Positions 7,516 to 16,464 are shown, numbered from the stretch's first letter. The stretch: DNA of 34,285 nucleotides from Meridianimarinicoccus zhengii (GCF_003254465.1 NZ_QDFI01000046.1:1-34285); one strand, 5' to 3'. Made by a program: numbers and translations. The notes: generated by a model from the sequence alone, not told the origin.

Positions 7516-9101
7516 CGGGCCACCTGTTCCGGGGCATAGACCCGCAGGACGGCGCGTTCCAGTGCACCGACGACGACATGGGCGGCGAAGGACACCAGTG
7601 TCAGGATCACGATGGCGCTCCAGAGCATGTTGTAGTTGGACGTAGACGCGGTCAGGGCCATGAGGTTGCCGATCCCCGTGCCGGTCGCCAGCCATTCGGC
7701 CACCGTCACGGCCAGAATTGCCGCGGGCACCGCCATCCGCGCGGCGGCGAAAAGCGCAGGCAGCATCGCGGGCACACGTGCGAGCAGCAATGTCCGCCAC
7801 CGCCCGGTGGCGTAGCTGTCGAACACATCGAGCACCTGTCCCGGCGCCTGCCGCAGCCCCTGGATGCAAGCGACGAGGGTGGGGAAGAAGATCATGACCG
7901 CGACGATGGTGATCGTGCCCGCCGGACCGCGCCCCAGCGCCAGCACGATCAGCGGCGCGGTCGTGACGATGGGGATGGACCGCAGCGCGACGGCCAGCGG
8001 CAGTGCCGTGCCTGCGACCCCGGGCCACGTCACGAACACGCAAGCCAGCCACGCGCCAAGGCCAAGGCCCGCAAGGTACCCTGGCAACGTGTATCCAAGC
8101 GTCTGGCCCAGTGCCGCGAAAAGCTGCGCGCGATGTTCGGCGGCGGCGGCATGGGTCACGAGGAAATCCCACACGTCGCCGGGGCGCTTGGCGAAGAACG
8201 GGTTCAGCCCGGCAGCATCCATCGCGACCTGCCAGCCAACCAGAACGACAGCGGCAGTGGCCAGCGCCGCGACGGCGGCGGACCGGGGCCGGCGCCCTCC
8301 AGTCATTGGCGAGGTGGCGAGGATCATCGCGGGGCGGTCCGGCCAAAGCCGCCGACCAGCCCAGCCGATGGCCGCATAAGCGGCGATGGACACTGCCGCG
8401 GCGATGGTGGCGAGCGCCCATGTCGCGTCCACGTCCAGCCCGCGCATGGCCCGAATGGCGAGCACGCCCATCCCGCGCTCCGCCCCCGTGAATTCGCCGA
8501 TCATCGCGCCAAGGAACGCGGCCGGGGCGGCGATCTGAAGTCCGGCAATCAGGTAGGGCATGCAGGCGAAGGCGCGGACATGCACCAGCCGCGCCCATGA
8601 CCCGCGGCCATAGCTTGTGACCAGGTCGAACCATGTGGCGGGGGCTGCGCGCAGACCCACCAGAAGCGGCACGAAGGTGGTATAGTAGCAGGCCAACGCG
8701 GCCAGCGTGACCTGCGGACCGATCCCGGGGCCGTAGAGCACGCGAAGGATCGGGCCGGTGGCCACCAGTGGCAGGCAGAAGACCAGCAGCGCCAGCGCCT
8801 GTATCGGGCGCTCCAGCCGCGGGACAAGTATCGCGACCGCCGCCAGCATGATGGCGGCAAGGTTGCCGAAGACGAAACCCAGCGTCGCGGCCCACAACGT
8901 CACGGTCAGCGCCCGCCACATCAGCCCGGCATGGATGGCAATATGTGCCAGCACATCGACCGGACCGGCCAGCAGGAAACTGCCGTCAAGACGCACCGCG
9001 GCCAACTCCCACGCGACGAGCGCACCGGCGATGCCCGCCGCGGTCCGCAGGTGGGCGGAGGCCGGACGGTGCCAGCGCGGGCTTTGCACCGCGGTCGTCA
9101 T
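7512..9101 (-). CDS. Fused tandem ABC permease (NitT/TauT type, two domains in one chain)
   Basis: A 529-residue inner-membrane importer permease of about twice the usual SsuC/TauC length (near 260). Two permease units are fused head to tail. Each has about six membrane segments and an EAA-like cytoplasmic loop: SYGRGSWARLVHVRAFACMPYLI in the first half and SYATGRWRTLLLARVPAMLPALF in the second. The junction is the charged stretch SPMTGGRRPRSA near residue 265. One chain could therefore form the whole membrane channel, where relatives need two. It overlaps the ATPase gene upstream and the Rieske beta gene downstream, each by four bases. With two NMT1-like binding proteins upstream it forms the uptake arm of the operon. 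Substrate is unknown; relatives carry sulfonates, pyrimidines or aromatic carboxylates. Confidence 0.88.
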   Translation of the reverse strand: MTTAVQSPRWHRPASAHLRTAAGIAGALVAWELAAVRLDGSFLLAGPVDVLAHIAIHAGLMWRALTVTLWAATLGFVFGNLAAIMLAAVAILVPRLERPIQALALLVFCLPLVATGPILRVLYGPGIGPQVTLAALACYYTTFVPLLVGLRAAPATWFDLVTSYGRGSWARLVHVRAFACMPYLIAGLQIAAPAAFLGAMIGEFTGAERGMGVLAIRAMRGLDVDATWALATIAAAVSIAAYAAIGWAGRRLWPDRPAMILATSPMTGGRRPRSAAVAALATAAVVLVGWQVAMDAAGLNPFFAKRPGDVWDFLVTHAAAAEHRAQLFAALGQTLGYTLPGYLAGLGLGAWLACVFVTWPGVAGTALPLAVALRSIPIVTTAPLIVLALGRGPAGTITIVAVMIFFPTLVACIQGLRQAPGQVLDVFDSYATGRWRTLLLARVPAMLPALFAAARMAVPAAILAVTVAEWLATGTGIGNLMALTASTSNYNMLWSAIVILTLVSFAAHVVVGALERAVLRVYAPEQVAR

Positions 9102-9909
9102 TCTGCCGCCGCTGCCAGCCGGGGCCCGGCGGCGTCCGTGCCGAATAGCGCGCCGGTGACTTGCGCGCCGATTGCGCGAAAAGCATCCGTATCGACCAGG
9201 TCGCGGCGCCGGGGACGCGCGAAGGGGACCGCGACGTCGCCAATGACCCGCGCCGGGCGATCCGACAGGACGATGACGCGGTCGGACAGCAATACCGCCT
9301 CGCTCACGGAATGGGTGACGAGCAGGGTCGTGGCACCCTGCCGTTCCCAGACCGGCGGCAATTCGATGTTCAGCCTGCGGCGGGTCAACTCATCCACCGC
9401 ACCGAAAGGTTCGTGAGCAGCAGCAGGCGCGGCGCGGTAACAAGGCACCGGGCGATGGCGGCGCGCTGCCGCATCCCGCCCGACAGTTCCGCCGGGCGAC
9501 GATCCTCGAAACCTGCCAGCCCGACCATGGCGATTAGCGCCGCGACGAAATCGTCGTCGCGCGGCAGACGGGCCAGATGGCGCGCCAGTTCGACATTGCG
9601 CCGCACAGTACGCCACGGCAGCAGCGACGGGTCCTGAAACGCCACCGACAGCGCGCCGCTGCGGCGCAGCGCGTCGGGCGGCTCCCCACCGATGCGCACC
9701 GCGCCTTCGGTGACCGGCTCAAGCCCGGCGATCATCCGCAGCAAGGTGGATTTGCCGCATCCCGATGGCCCGACCAGCGCCGTCGTGGTGCCCGGCCCCA
9801 GCGCGAGATCCGTGGGTGCGACGGCTGCAACCGCGGTTTCGCCCGTGCCGAAGGTCTTGGCGACGGCGTGGCACCGGATGTCGGGCGGTGCGGGCCGGTC
9901 AGGTTCCAT
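9098..9909 (-). pseudogene. ABC importer ATPase (NitT/TauT type) with a one-base frameshift at Walker B
   Basis: When reconstructed this is a ~270-residue ATP-binding subunit partner of the fused permease. Walker [10 protein letters not shown] (47-55), Q-loop [10 protein letters not shown] and signature LSGGMRQR (142-149) lie in the first frame. That frame then reads [12 protein letters not shown] and stops. The adjacent frame continues perfectly as EPFGAVDE and then TTLLVTHSVSEAVLLSDRV (H-loop). Inserting a single C on the plus strand between 9414 and 9415 restores [14 protein letters not shown]. The lesion therefore falls exactly in Walker B and removes the catalytic half. Both flanks read as intact, conserved ATPase, so this is either a very recent mutation or a sequencing/assembly error. 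The start ATG follows GGAGG and overlaps the preceding binding-protein gene by 11 bases. If real, the importer would need another ATPase. Confidence 0.9.
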
Positions 9910-10897
9910 GCACCTCCTCCAGTATCGACCGGTCCCACAGGTCGGGGCTGACCGTCTGGCCGAGCAGCGCCAGCGTCTCCACGTTGGCGGCCACCGTGTC
10001 GTCGGTGAACCAGCCGAAACCGTTCTTTGCCGTCAGGTCGGAGAACATCAGCGGCACCTGCCGCGCCGCCTGCAATTTCTGGGTTTCGAGGTCGAGCCCG
10101 GCATCGGGGAACATCTCTACCGTCAGTGCTGCGGCGGCGTCCGTGTCGGCGTGATAGTCGGTCCAGCCCATCACCTCGCCACGCAAAAGGGCGACCAGCG
10201 TCGCACGATCATTCGCCAGCGTCTCCTCGGTGACGATGTAGGTCTGGGAATGGACCGAATGGCCGTGATCGGCCATCAGCATCACGATCGGGTCGGCGCC
10301 CTGTACGATCATGGCGACCGGCAGGTCGGTGGCCCATGACAGGATACAATCGACCTGCCCGTTCATCAGTGGCGCGGCGTCGTATTGCGTCGGCACGATC
10401 TCGATAGCGTCGAAATCCACGCCGTTGATATCGCAGAGCGCACGCAGGACCGGCGTGTTGGCCGTGGCCATGCCGATGGACCTGCCTTCGAGATCCGCGG
10501 GCGCGTTGACCGGGCTGTCCGGAAGCGACGAGATCGCGAAGGGGTTCTTCTGCATCGCCACCGCGATGATCTTGAAGGGCGCGCCCTGCGCCACCGCGGC
10601 GGCCGTGTAGTCGGCGGCCGAGATGCCCATGATCGCGTTGCCCGCGACGACCGGCGGTTCAACGGGCGCGTTCGGCCCGCCGGGGTTCAACGCGACCGCG
10701 AGCCCGAGATCGGTCCAGTAGCCCCGGTCGCGCGCGATGTAGCTGCCGCCGAACTGGACCGAATGCAGCCATGACAGCTGGAAATTGACCGCGGTCTGCG
10801 CCGCAAGGCGGCCGGGGCGCAAGCCGAAGGCGGCAGCGCCAAGGGCACCGCCACCCGTCTGCAACAACCGACGTCGGGAAAGGGAAAGACGAGTCAT
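9899..10897 (-). CDS. NMT1/THI5-like ABC substrate-binding protein, Tat-type signal
   Basis: A 332-residue periplasmic binding protein. The N-terminus [16 protein letters not shown] is a twin-arginine signal with the SRRRLL motif and a hydrophobic GALGAAAFG core, with likely cleavage near LAAQ. The mature part, starting [23 protein letters not shown], fits NMT1/THI5-like proteins that deliver small cyclic or acidic ligands to TauBC-type transporters. Use of Tat suggests folding before export. AAGGAG lies seven bases before the chosen ATG, which supports this start over earlier ones. The gene ends inside the ATPase start. It is the second of two paralogous binding proteins, so the importer may recognise two related ligands. 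Confidence 0.88.
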   Translation of the reverse strand: MTRLSLSRRRLLQTGGGALGAAAFGLRPGRLAAQTAVNFQLSWLHSVQFGGSYIARDRGYWTDLGLAVALNPGGPNAPVEPPVVAGNAIMGISAADYTAAAVAQGAPFKIIAVAMQKNPFAISSLPDSPVNAPADLEGRSIGMATANTPVLRALCDINGVDFDAIEIVPTQYDAAPLMNGQVDCILSWATDLPVAMIVQGADPIVMLMADHGHSVHSQTYIVTEETLANDRATLVALLRGEVMGWTDYHADTDAAAALTVEMFPDAGLDLETQKLQAARQVPLMFSDLTAKNGFGWFTDDTVAANVETLALLGQTVSPDLWDRSILEEVHGT

Positions 10898-10937
10898 GGG
10901 CGGGCTCCTTGGCTGGTGCGGCGGGGGGACGGGGCGC

Positions 10938-11885
10938 TTAGTCGGACATGAAGCCGAGATCGTAGACGGCAGAGACATCGAGCGTTTCCGGGTAGACGCC
11001 CGCGGCGATCATCGTGTCGGCAAAGGACTGCCATCGCGCGGCGTCCATCGCGCCGATGGGCAGGCCGGCTTCGCCCGTCACGAGATTACGGGCGCGCATC
11101 TGGTCGAGCTTGAAATCGAACAGGGCCGCGGTGTGATCCGGGTTGGCATCGAGGATCGCCGCCTTGCCCGCGGTGGCATCCCCGTCAAGGCACTGTCGAT
11201 ACCCTTCGGCCGTAGCGTCAAGAAACGCCTGCACGGCGTCCCGGTTCGCCTCGATCCAGTCCCGCATGCCGTAAACGGTGGTGGCGTAATCCTCGAACCC
11301 GTGGTCGGCGAGCAGGATGGACACCGGGTCTTCGTCCATCTCGGCGCCCAGCAGATGGGCATCCTCGGTCACATAGCCCTGCTGCACCGCCATCTTGTCC
11401 GCAAGGAACGGTGCCGCGGAATAGGCATAGGGCGCAAGCTGGTCGTCGCTGAACCCGTGTTCCGCCTTCAGGAACTGCCAGAATTCCTGCCGCGAGAAAT
11501 TGGCGACCATGATCTGGCGGTCGCGCAGGTCCGCAAGCGTCTCGACCCCGGTGCCGGGATGGGCCACCAGCGTCTGGGGCGATTTCTGCATGAACGCGGC
11601 GACCGTGACCGCGTCGATGCCCTGCGTGGCCATGTTCAGCGCGGTAAAGGCCGACCCCATGCCCAGATCGACCCGTCCGCCGACGACAAGCTGGTTGACG
11701 TTGACGTTCGGCCCGCCGGGCAGGATCTCCACCGTCAGGCCCGCATCTTCATAGAGGCCCGCGGCCGCGGCCTGGAAGAAGCCGCAATGCTCCCCCTGCG
11801 GCAGCCAGTTGAGGCTGTAGCTGATCTCGGTCGCGGCGGCGGGTGTGGCCAGCAGCGCGGCACAGGTGACGGCCCGGATGTTCAT
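10938..11885 (-). CDS. NMT1/THI5-like ABC substrate-binding protein, Sec-type signal
   Basis: A 315-residue periplasmic binding protein with a short Sec signal (MNIRAVTCAALLATPAAA, likely cleaved before TEI). The mature start, SYSLNWLPQGEHCGFFQA followed by GLYEDAGLTVEI, is the usual NMT1/THI5 opening, in which aromatic residues stack on a ring-shaped ligand in pyrimidine-binding relatives. The ATG overlaps the stop of the 2-oxoglutarate oxygenase gene as ATGA. A 40-bp gap separates it from the second binding protein, the widest gap in the operon. It differs clearly from the neighbouring paralogue and uses another export route, so the two probably bind different forms of the nutrient (inference). 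Confidence 0.87.
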   Translation of the reverse strand: MNIRAVTCAALLATPAAATEISYSLNWLPQGEHCGFFQAAAAGLYEDAGLTVEILPGGPNVNVNQLVVGGRVDLGMGSAFTALNMATQGIDAVTVAAFMQKSPQTLVAHPGTGVETLADLRDRQIMVANFSRQEFWQFLKAEHGFSDDQLAPYAYSAAPFLADKMAVQQGYVTEDAHLLGAEMDEDPVSILLADHGFEDYATTVYGMRDWIEANRDAVQAFLDATAEGYRQCLDGDATAGKAAILDANPDHTAALFDFKLDQMRARNLVTGEAGLPIGAMDAARWQSFADTMIAAGVYPETLDVSAVYDLGFMSD

Positions 11886-12850
11886 TTGGCTTCGCTCAGC
11901 TCCATGGAGGCACGGATTTTCGACATGATGTATTCGCCGCATTTGACCGGCTCGAACTGCGGGGGGTTTTCGGCGGATTGGCAGGTGGGCAGGCAGGAAA
12001 TCTCGGTGCCCTCGTTCGGTCCGGTGAAGGCCACCATGGACAGCCGCCGCGTCGACCCGGTCAGGTGCCGCGCCGGGTTCGACACGCGGTGTAGGGTCGA
12101 ATGCCAGCGGTTGTTGGTCCAACGCGCCATCAGGTCGCCGACGTTGACAATGAAACTGTCGGGCACGACCGGCGCCTCGCGCCACGTGCCGGTGTCGTCG
12201 CGGATCTGCAGACCGCCCGGCGCCTCGTCTTGCCGCAGGATCGTCAGTGCGCCGTAATCATGATGCGCACCATAGCGCAGCTGCCCCGGCGCGGGTTCCT
12301 CGGGCTGGTCGGGATAGTTCACGAAGCGCAGCGTGAGCGAAGGGTCGGCATAGGGTCCCGCGAAATGGGTTTCCGGCAAATCGAGCGCGAGCGCGGACAG
12401 CCGCGACAGGTGCTGTGTCAGCGCCGCCATCTCGCCCGTCCATTCCCGGATCAGCCCGGCCAGTTCCGGCGGGTAATCGGGCCAGATGTTGGTGTCGCTG
12501 CCGGGCCGGTGCGGGGCCGCGAAGACCAGCGCCTCGCACAGGTCGGGCGGCGTCTCCCCGGTCAGGGTCTTCGCCACGCTTTCGATCCCCATGGGCAGAT
12601 AGCCCCGGCCCTTCGCCTTTTCGGGCGGGCTGAGGGCCATCTTGGCGTCCATCGGCTGGTCGAAGAACCGCGTCAGCGCCGCATAGGTGTCGTCGGCCAG
12701 CGTCGCGGGCACGCCGTGGCCGACGAGGATGGCGAAGCCCGTATCCTCGAATGCCTGTGCGAAGGTCTGCGCCACCCGCGCCTTCGCGCCCGGATCCCCA
12801 CCGAGAAAGGGCGACAGATCGACGATCGGCAATTCGATTTCACTGGCCAT
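11882..12850 (-). CDS. Isopenicillin-N-synthase-fold 2-oxoglutarate/Fe(II) oxygenase
   Basis: A 322-residue enzyme of the IPNS-like 2OG-Fe(II) family. The N-terminal part has LPIVDLSPFLGG and TGFAILVGHGVP, the typical DIOX_N features. The iron site is H196-x-D198 in GAHHDYGALTIL plus H254 in WHSTLHRV, and R269-x-S271 binds the 2-oxoglutarate carboxylate, so it looks active. Relatives hydroxylate, desaturate or cyclise small molecules. The ATG with GGAG upstream is preferred to a GTG ten codons earlier, because the ribosome site lies between them. It is the first gene of the leftward operon and faces the divergent LysR gene, so it is probably made first and controlled by that regulator. Confidence 0.9.
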   Translation of the reverse strand: MASEIELPIVDLSPFLGGDPGAKARVAQTFAQAFEDTGFAILVGHGVPATLADDTYAALTRFFDQPMDAKMALSPPEKAKGRGYLPMGIESVAKTLTGETPPDLCEALVFAAPHRPGSDTNIWPDYPPELAGLIREWTGEMAALTQHLSRLSALALDLPETHFAGPYADPSLTLRFVNYPDQPEEPAPGQLRYGAHHDYGALTILRQDEAPGGLQIRDDTGTWREAPVVPDSFIVNVGDLMARWTNNRWHSTLHRVSNPARHLTGSTRRLSMVAFTGPNEGTEISCLPTCQSAENPPQFEPVKCGEYIMSKIRASMELSEAK

Positions 12851-12931
12851 GCGCGACGGCTCCTTTTCGATTGTGGTCACGGACGCGTCACCGACCAGCG
12901 TTCCGGCGATTTCGGCGGCAGGCGAGCGTCA

Positions 12932-12956
12932 TTTTGCATCCGCCGCGTTCGCAAAA
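12932..12956. promoter_or_regulatory. LysR-type operator candidate
   Basis: TTTTGC-N13-GCAAAA is a perfect dyad with six-base arms in the 160-bp divergent region. It lies about 54 bp before the LysR start and about 80 bp before the oxygenase operon start. It is an AT-rich island in GC-rich DNA. Position and symmetry fit a LysR recognition site serving both promoters; binding is inferred. Confidence 0.55.
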
Positions 12957-13010
12957 AGCGTACATCGGGTCCGGCGGCTGTTAGGATCGAGACAAGCGCA
13001 AGGGACACCG

Positions 13011-13928
13011 ATGCTGCATTCCAGCCTGTTGAACCAGATTGACGCGGTGGCCCGCGCGGGGTCCATCCGCGGCGCGTCCGACCTGCTCAACGTGTCGGCC
13101 TCATCGATCAACAGGCGCCTGATCCAGCTTGAAGAAGAACTCGGCAGCCCCTTGTTCCTGCGCCAGAAATCCGGGATGCGACCCACTGCGGCGGGGGAGG
13201 TCGTGCTGGCCCATATCCGCCAGACCCTGCGCGACGCGGACCGGATGGCGAACCGCCTTGACGAGTTGCGGGGAACCGGCGGCGCTCGAGTGCGGATTTC
13301 GGCCATGCAGGGCCTGACGGAAGGTCTTTTGCCCCGGGTCCTGTCCGAATTCCGGCAAAGCCACCCTGCTGTCTGCGTGACGGTGCGTGCCCGCGTTTTG
13401 GGCGATGTGCAAACGGATCTCGAGTCCGGCGAGGCGGATCTGGGCCTTACCTATGCGTTGCCGCAGGATCAGGACCTGCCGATGGCCGACGTATTTCCGA
13501 CCCGACTCGGGGCCGTGGTCGCCATCGACCATCCGCTTGCCAGTCGGTCGGACATGCGCTTGTCGGACCTGCAGGACTGGCCGCTCGCGGTCGCGGACGA
13601 ATCCCTGATCATCCACGCGCTGATAGCCGAGGCATTCAGCAGGGCAGGGCTCCTGTTGGCCCCGGCGTACCATTCAAATTCGCCCGGGTTCCTGAAATAC
13701 TTGGCGCGGTCCGGCGCGGCCGTGACCTTCCTGTCCCGGATCGACGTGGACGAGGATCTGCGCGCCGGGCGGTTGCGGTATATCCCGCTGCTCGGCCGGA
13801 CGCTGCGCAATCACGAACTGCGGCTCGGGCATCGGCGCGGTGCGATGCTGACCCCGGCTATAGCACTCGTGTCTGAGCAACTCCGCCGCGCGCTGATCGC
13901 GGTGCAGTCATTCGACATCGGCAAGTGA
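13011..13928 (+). CDS. LysR-family transcriptional regulator of the oxygenase operon
   Basis: A 305-residue LysR regulator. The N-terminal winged helix-turn-helix covers about residues 5-62 (AGSIRGASDLLNVSASSINRRLIQLEEELGSPLFLR). The rest is a periplasmic-binding-protein-like effector domain with RVRISAMQGLTEGLLPRVL as its first strand and helix. The ATG is preceded by AAGGGA. It is transcribed away from the nine-gene oxygenase and uptake operon, the classic LysR arrangement, so it probably responds to the imported compound or an early product and also controls itself. The effector is unknown. Confidence 0.9.
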   Translation: MLHSSLLNQIDAVARAGSIRGASDLLNVSASSINRRLIQLEEELGSPLFLRQKSGMRPTAAGEVVLAHIRQTLRDADRMANRLDELRGTGGARVRISAMQGLTEGLLPRVLSEFRQSHPAVCVTVRARVLGDVQTDLESGEADLGLTYALPQDQDLPMADVFPTRLGAVVAIDHPLASRSDMRLSDLQDWPLAVADESLIIHALIAEAFSRAGLLLAPAYHSNSPGFLKYLARSGAAVTFLSRIDVDEDLRAGRLRYIPLLGRTLRNHELRLGHRRGAMLTPAIALVSEQLRRALIAVQSFDIGK

Positions 13929-14345
13929 CGCAAGACCGACGTGACGAAATATGCGACTGGACCGGTCGCCATGTCGGCGTGACCGTTCCTTTGCACAGGT
14001 CCGCACGTCGGGACTGCGGACCGCGGGTGCAGGCACGGGGCCGACAGCGCCATCTTCGATCGCATGCCAGACGGGTTTCACCAGGCGCACCGGGCGATCA
14101 GGCCGGGGCCGTGCCACGCTTGTCGGTCTGTGGGTGCCCGGTGCCCGGCTGGACCGCAGGAATTCCGGTCAGTCGCGGGTATCGTCGCACGCGACGGCGT
14201 GGCGGAAGCGAAAGCACCCGAACGCGTTCGCCGGCGCGCGGGCAAACAGCCGGATGCGCGGCCCCACAGCGCGGCCTAGGCCGGGCCGGCACACCCGGCG
14301 AAGCGCTGGGGCGCGGGCCATGCGACGAAGGCTGGCGGCGCTCCG
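13929..14345. other. Gap between two convergent LysR genes
   Basis: About 417 bp between the ends of two LysR genes that point toward each other. No frame shows a recognisable domain or a good ribosome site, and the longer ones are arginine-rich chance frames. It contains a CCTAGG-centred palindrome at 14272-14283. I see no clear stem-plus-T terminator. Confidence 0.5.
14272..14283. repeat. CCTAGG-centred palindrome, copy 2
   Basis: The sequence CGGCCTAGGCCG is identical to the 12-mer at 60-71, while the flanking DNA is unrelated. It lies in the gap between two convergent LysR genes. Role unknown. Confidence 0.4.
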
Positions 14346-15260
14346 CTACCGCTGTCCGTCGTCCTGTGCGTGCTCTGCCGCTGCCGCGCGGACCATGGCC
14401 AGGAATGCCGTGAACCCAGCAGATGGATTTCGCCTGCCCGGATAATAGAGACTGAAGCCGGGGCGCGGCGGTGTCCAGTCGTCCAGCAGGCGAACCATCC
14501 GGCCAGCCGCGATGTCATCGGCGACGTCCTGTTCGATGAAAAAGCCGATGCCTGCACCGTTCAGGACAGCGGTGCGCGCGATCATGGCCTCGTCGAGGGT
14601 CAGGCGGCCCTTGGCTTCGATCTGCACGATTTCGCCATCGCGCTCGAACTGCCAGCGGAACAGCGCACCGTTCGGCAGGCGCACCCGGATGCAATCGTGC
14701 AGCGGCAGGTCGGCCGGGGTCAGCGGCAGCGGGTGGGCCGCGACCCAGTCGGGTGAGGCCACGACGGCGTATCGCTGCGGTCGCCCCAAGGGCAGCGCGA
14801 TCATGTCGCGCGGTACCAGCTCGGAGGTGCGCAGGCCCATGTCGAAGCCCTCAGCCACGATATCGACCAGCCGTCCCTCGGTGACCAGATCGACCTGCAT
14901 CTCGGGGAACCGCCGCAGGAACGCAAGCACCATCGGTGCGATCTCGCGGCCCGCCTGCACCGAGGCGTTGATCCGCAGCAGGCCCGACGGCGTCTGGCGC
15001 TGGGATTGCGCGGTTTCCATGGCCATGCGGATCTCGGCCACCGCAGGGCCGATGCGCGCGACGAAGCTGCGCCCGGCATCGCTCAAGGACACGCTGCGCG
15101 TCGTGCGGTTGAAAAGGCGCACGCCAAGGCTGGCCTCCAGCCGCCCGATGGTATGCGACAGCGCCGTGGTCGACATGCCGAGGTCGAGCGCCGCCGCCCG
15201 GAACGATCCGCGCCGCGCGATGGCCAGCACAGCCTCGAGCCCTTTCAAGCCGCTTTCCAA
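14346..15260 (-). CDS. LysR-family transcriptional regulator, divergent from NTF2/SDR pair
   Basis: A 304-residue LysR protein of the common CrgA-like type. The winged helix covers residues ~6-62 ([48 protein letters not shown]). The effector domain opens with [12 protein letters not shown]. The start appears to be TTG, since no ATG or GTG fits the conserved N-terminus. Only a weak GGGAT precedes it, so translation may be low. It is transcribed away from the NTF2-like and SDR genes about 100 bp off, and is their likely regulator. Confidence 0.87.
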   Translation of the reverse strand: MESGLKGLEAVLAIARRGSFRAAALDLGMSTTALSHTIGRLEASLGVRLFNRTTRSVSLSDAGRSFVARIGPAVAEIRMAMETAQSQRQTPSGLLRINASVQAGREIAPMVLAFLRRFPEMQVDLVTEGRLVDIVAEGFDMGLRTSELVPRDMIALPLGRPQRYAVVASPDWVAAHPLPLTPADLPLHDCIRVRLPNGALFRWQFERDGEIVQIEAKGRLTLDEAMIARTAVLNGAGIGFFIEQDVADDIAAGRMVRLLDDWTPPRPGFSLYYPGRRNPSAGFTAFLAMVRAAAAEHAQDDGQR

Positions 15261-15284
15261 GACAATCCCGATCCTGTCATCAGA

Positions 15285-15309
15285 AGATACCGCTTTATCC
15301 GGATTATCT
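15285..15309. promoter_or_regulatory. Possible LysR operator in the divergent region
   Basis: AGATA-N15-TATCT is a 25-bp dyad, and the palindrome ATCCGGAT sits inside it. It lies between the LysR start and the NTF2-like gene, where an autoregulatory LysR site is expected. The arms are short, so confidence is modest. Confidence 0.4.
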
Positions 15310-15364
15310 GCATGGTCGTCCAGCCATATGTTTGGGTCGAACGAGAACCGGAAGGACCGTCCCC

Positions 15365-15685
15365 ATGCATCTCCCCGCCCCGATCCGCACCTATTTCACC
15401 GCCCGCGCGCCGCAAGACGGCGACGCCCTTGCCGCCGCATTCACCCCCGATGCGATCGTCCATGACGAGGGCCAGAGCCACCGGGGTCCGCAGGCGATCC
15501 GCGACTGGTGGCTTGCCGCCAAGGCCAGGTATCGCCACGACGCGGCGCCGATGGATGCGACCGAGGCTGCCGGAAAGACCGTGGTCAAGGCGCGCGTCAC
15601 CGGCGATTTCCCCGGAAGCCCGGCTGTCCTGACCTTTACATTCGGTCTGAACGGCGACCGCATCACAGATCTGGAGATCGGCTGA
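15365..15685 (+). CDS. Small NTF2-like (SnoaL-like) protein
   Basis: A 106-residue NTF2-fold protein. [28 protein letters not shown] is the usual helix and first-strand pattern, and [18 protein letters not shown] is the usual closing strand. It starts at ATG with AAGGA upstream. Its stop overlaps the start of the SDR gene (TGATG), so the two are coupled. Proteins like this often accompany short-chain dehydrogenases as uncharacterised accessory or isomerase-like enzymes. No specific reaction can be assigned. Confidence 0.8.
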   Translation: MHLPAPIRTYFTARAPQDGDALAAAFTPDAIVHDEGQSHRGPQAIRDWWLAAKARYRHDAAPMDATEAAGKTVVKARVTGDFPGSPAVLTFTFGLNGDRITDLEIG

Positions 15686-16464
15686 TGTCGGGTTTCCTCG
15701 CGCTGGAGGGCAAGCGCGCCCTGATCACTGGCGGCACACAGGGTGCGGGCGCGGCCACCGTGTCGCTGTTTCGAGAGCTCGGCGCATGGGTGCTGACCAC
15801 GGCGCGCAAGTTGCCTGCCGATCTGTCGGAAGACCTGTTCATTGCCGCCGATCTGACGACGCCGGAGGGATGCGACACCGTGGCCAAGGCCGTGCAGGGC
15901 CGGATGGGCGGCGTGGACATCATCGTTCACATGCTGGGCGGGTCGTCTGCCCCCGGCGGCGGCTTCGCGGCCTTGGGCGAGGCGGAATGGCAGGCCGAAC
16001 TGGCCCTGAACCTTCTGCCCGCCCTGCGCCTCGATCGTGCGCTGGTGCCGGGGATGGTCGCACGCGGGGCGGGGGTGGTGGTCCACGTCACTTCGATCCA
16101 GCGCCTGCTGCCGCTGCCCGAGGCGACCACTGCCTATGCCGCCGCCAAGGCCGCGCTGTCTGTCTACAGCAAGAGCCTGTCGAAGGAGGTTTCGCCCAAG
16201 GGCGTCCGCGTGGTGCGGGTGGCGCCCGGCTGGATCGAGACCGAGGCCTCGGTCCGCCTGGCCGAGCGGGTGGCCGCCGATGCCGGCACCGATCTGGACG
16301 GGGGGCGGCGCATCATCATGGACAGCCTCGGCGGTATCCCGATCGGCCGCCCGTCGCGGCCCGCCGAAATCGCCAATCTGATCGCCTTTCTCGCCTCTGA
16401 CCGCGCCGCGACCATCACCGGCACGGAATACATTATCGATGGGGGAACGGTGCCAACCGCATAG
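15685..16464 (+). CDS. Short-chain dehydrogenase/reductase
   Basis: A 259-residue classical SDR. The cofactor motif ITGGTQGAG lies at residues 14-22. The catalytic serine is in HVTSIQR, and the Y-x3-K pair is in [17 protein letters not shown]. The PGWIETE segment and the C-terminal [12 protein letters not shown] are typical. It oxidises an alcohol or reduces a ketone with NAD(P)(H) in the cytoplasm; the substrate is unknown. An acidic residue that would fix NAD preference is not evident after the second strand (LTTARKLP), so NADP use is plausible. It is coupled to the NTF2-like gene, with the LysR gene divergent. Confidence 0.92.
   Translation: MSGFLALEGKRALITGGTQGAGAATVSLFRELGAWVLTTARKLPADLSEDLFIAADLTTPEGCDTVAKAVQGRMGGVDIIVHMLGGSSAPGGGFAALGEAEWQAELALNLLPALRLDRALVPGMVARGAGVVVHVTSIQRLLPLPEATTAYAAAKAALSVYSKSLSKEVSPKGVRVVRVAPGWIETEASVRLAERVAADAGTDLDGGRRIIMDSLGGIPIGRPSRPAEIANLIAFLASDRAATITGTEYIIDGGTVPTA

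Noticed and set aside
7578-8600. Plus-strand frame opposite the fused permease
   Set aside because: His/Arg/Gly-rich composition without domains; it mirrors the hydrophobic permease on the other strand.
10785-12257. 490-codon plus-strand frame opposite the two binding proteins
   Set aside because: It spans three real genes that overlap by ATGA junctions on the other strand and shows no family motif.
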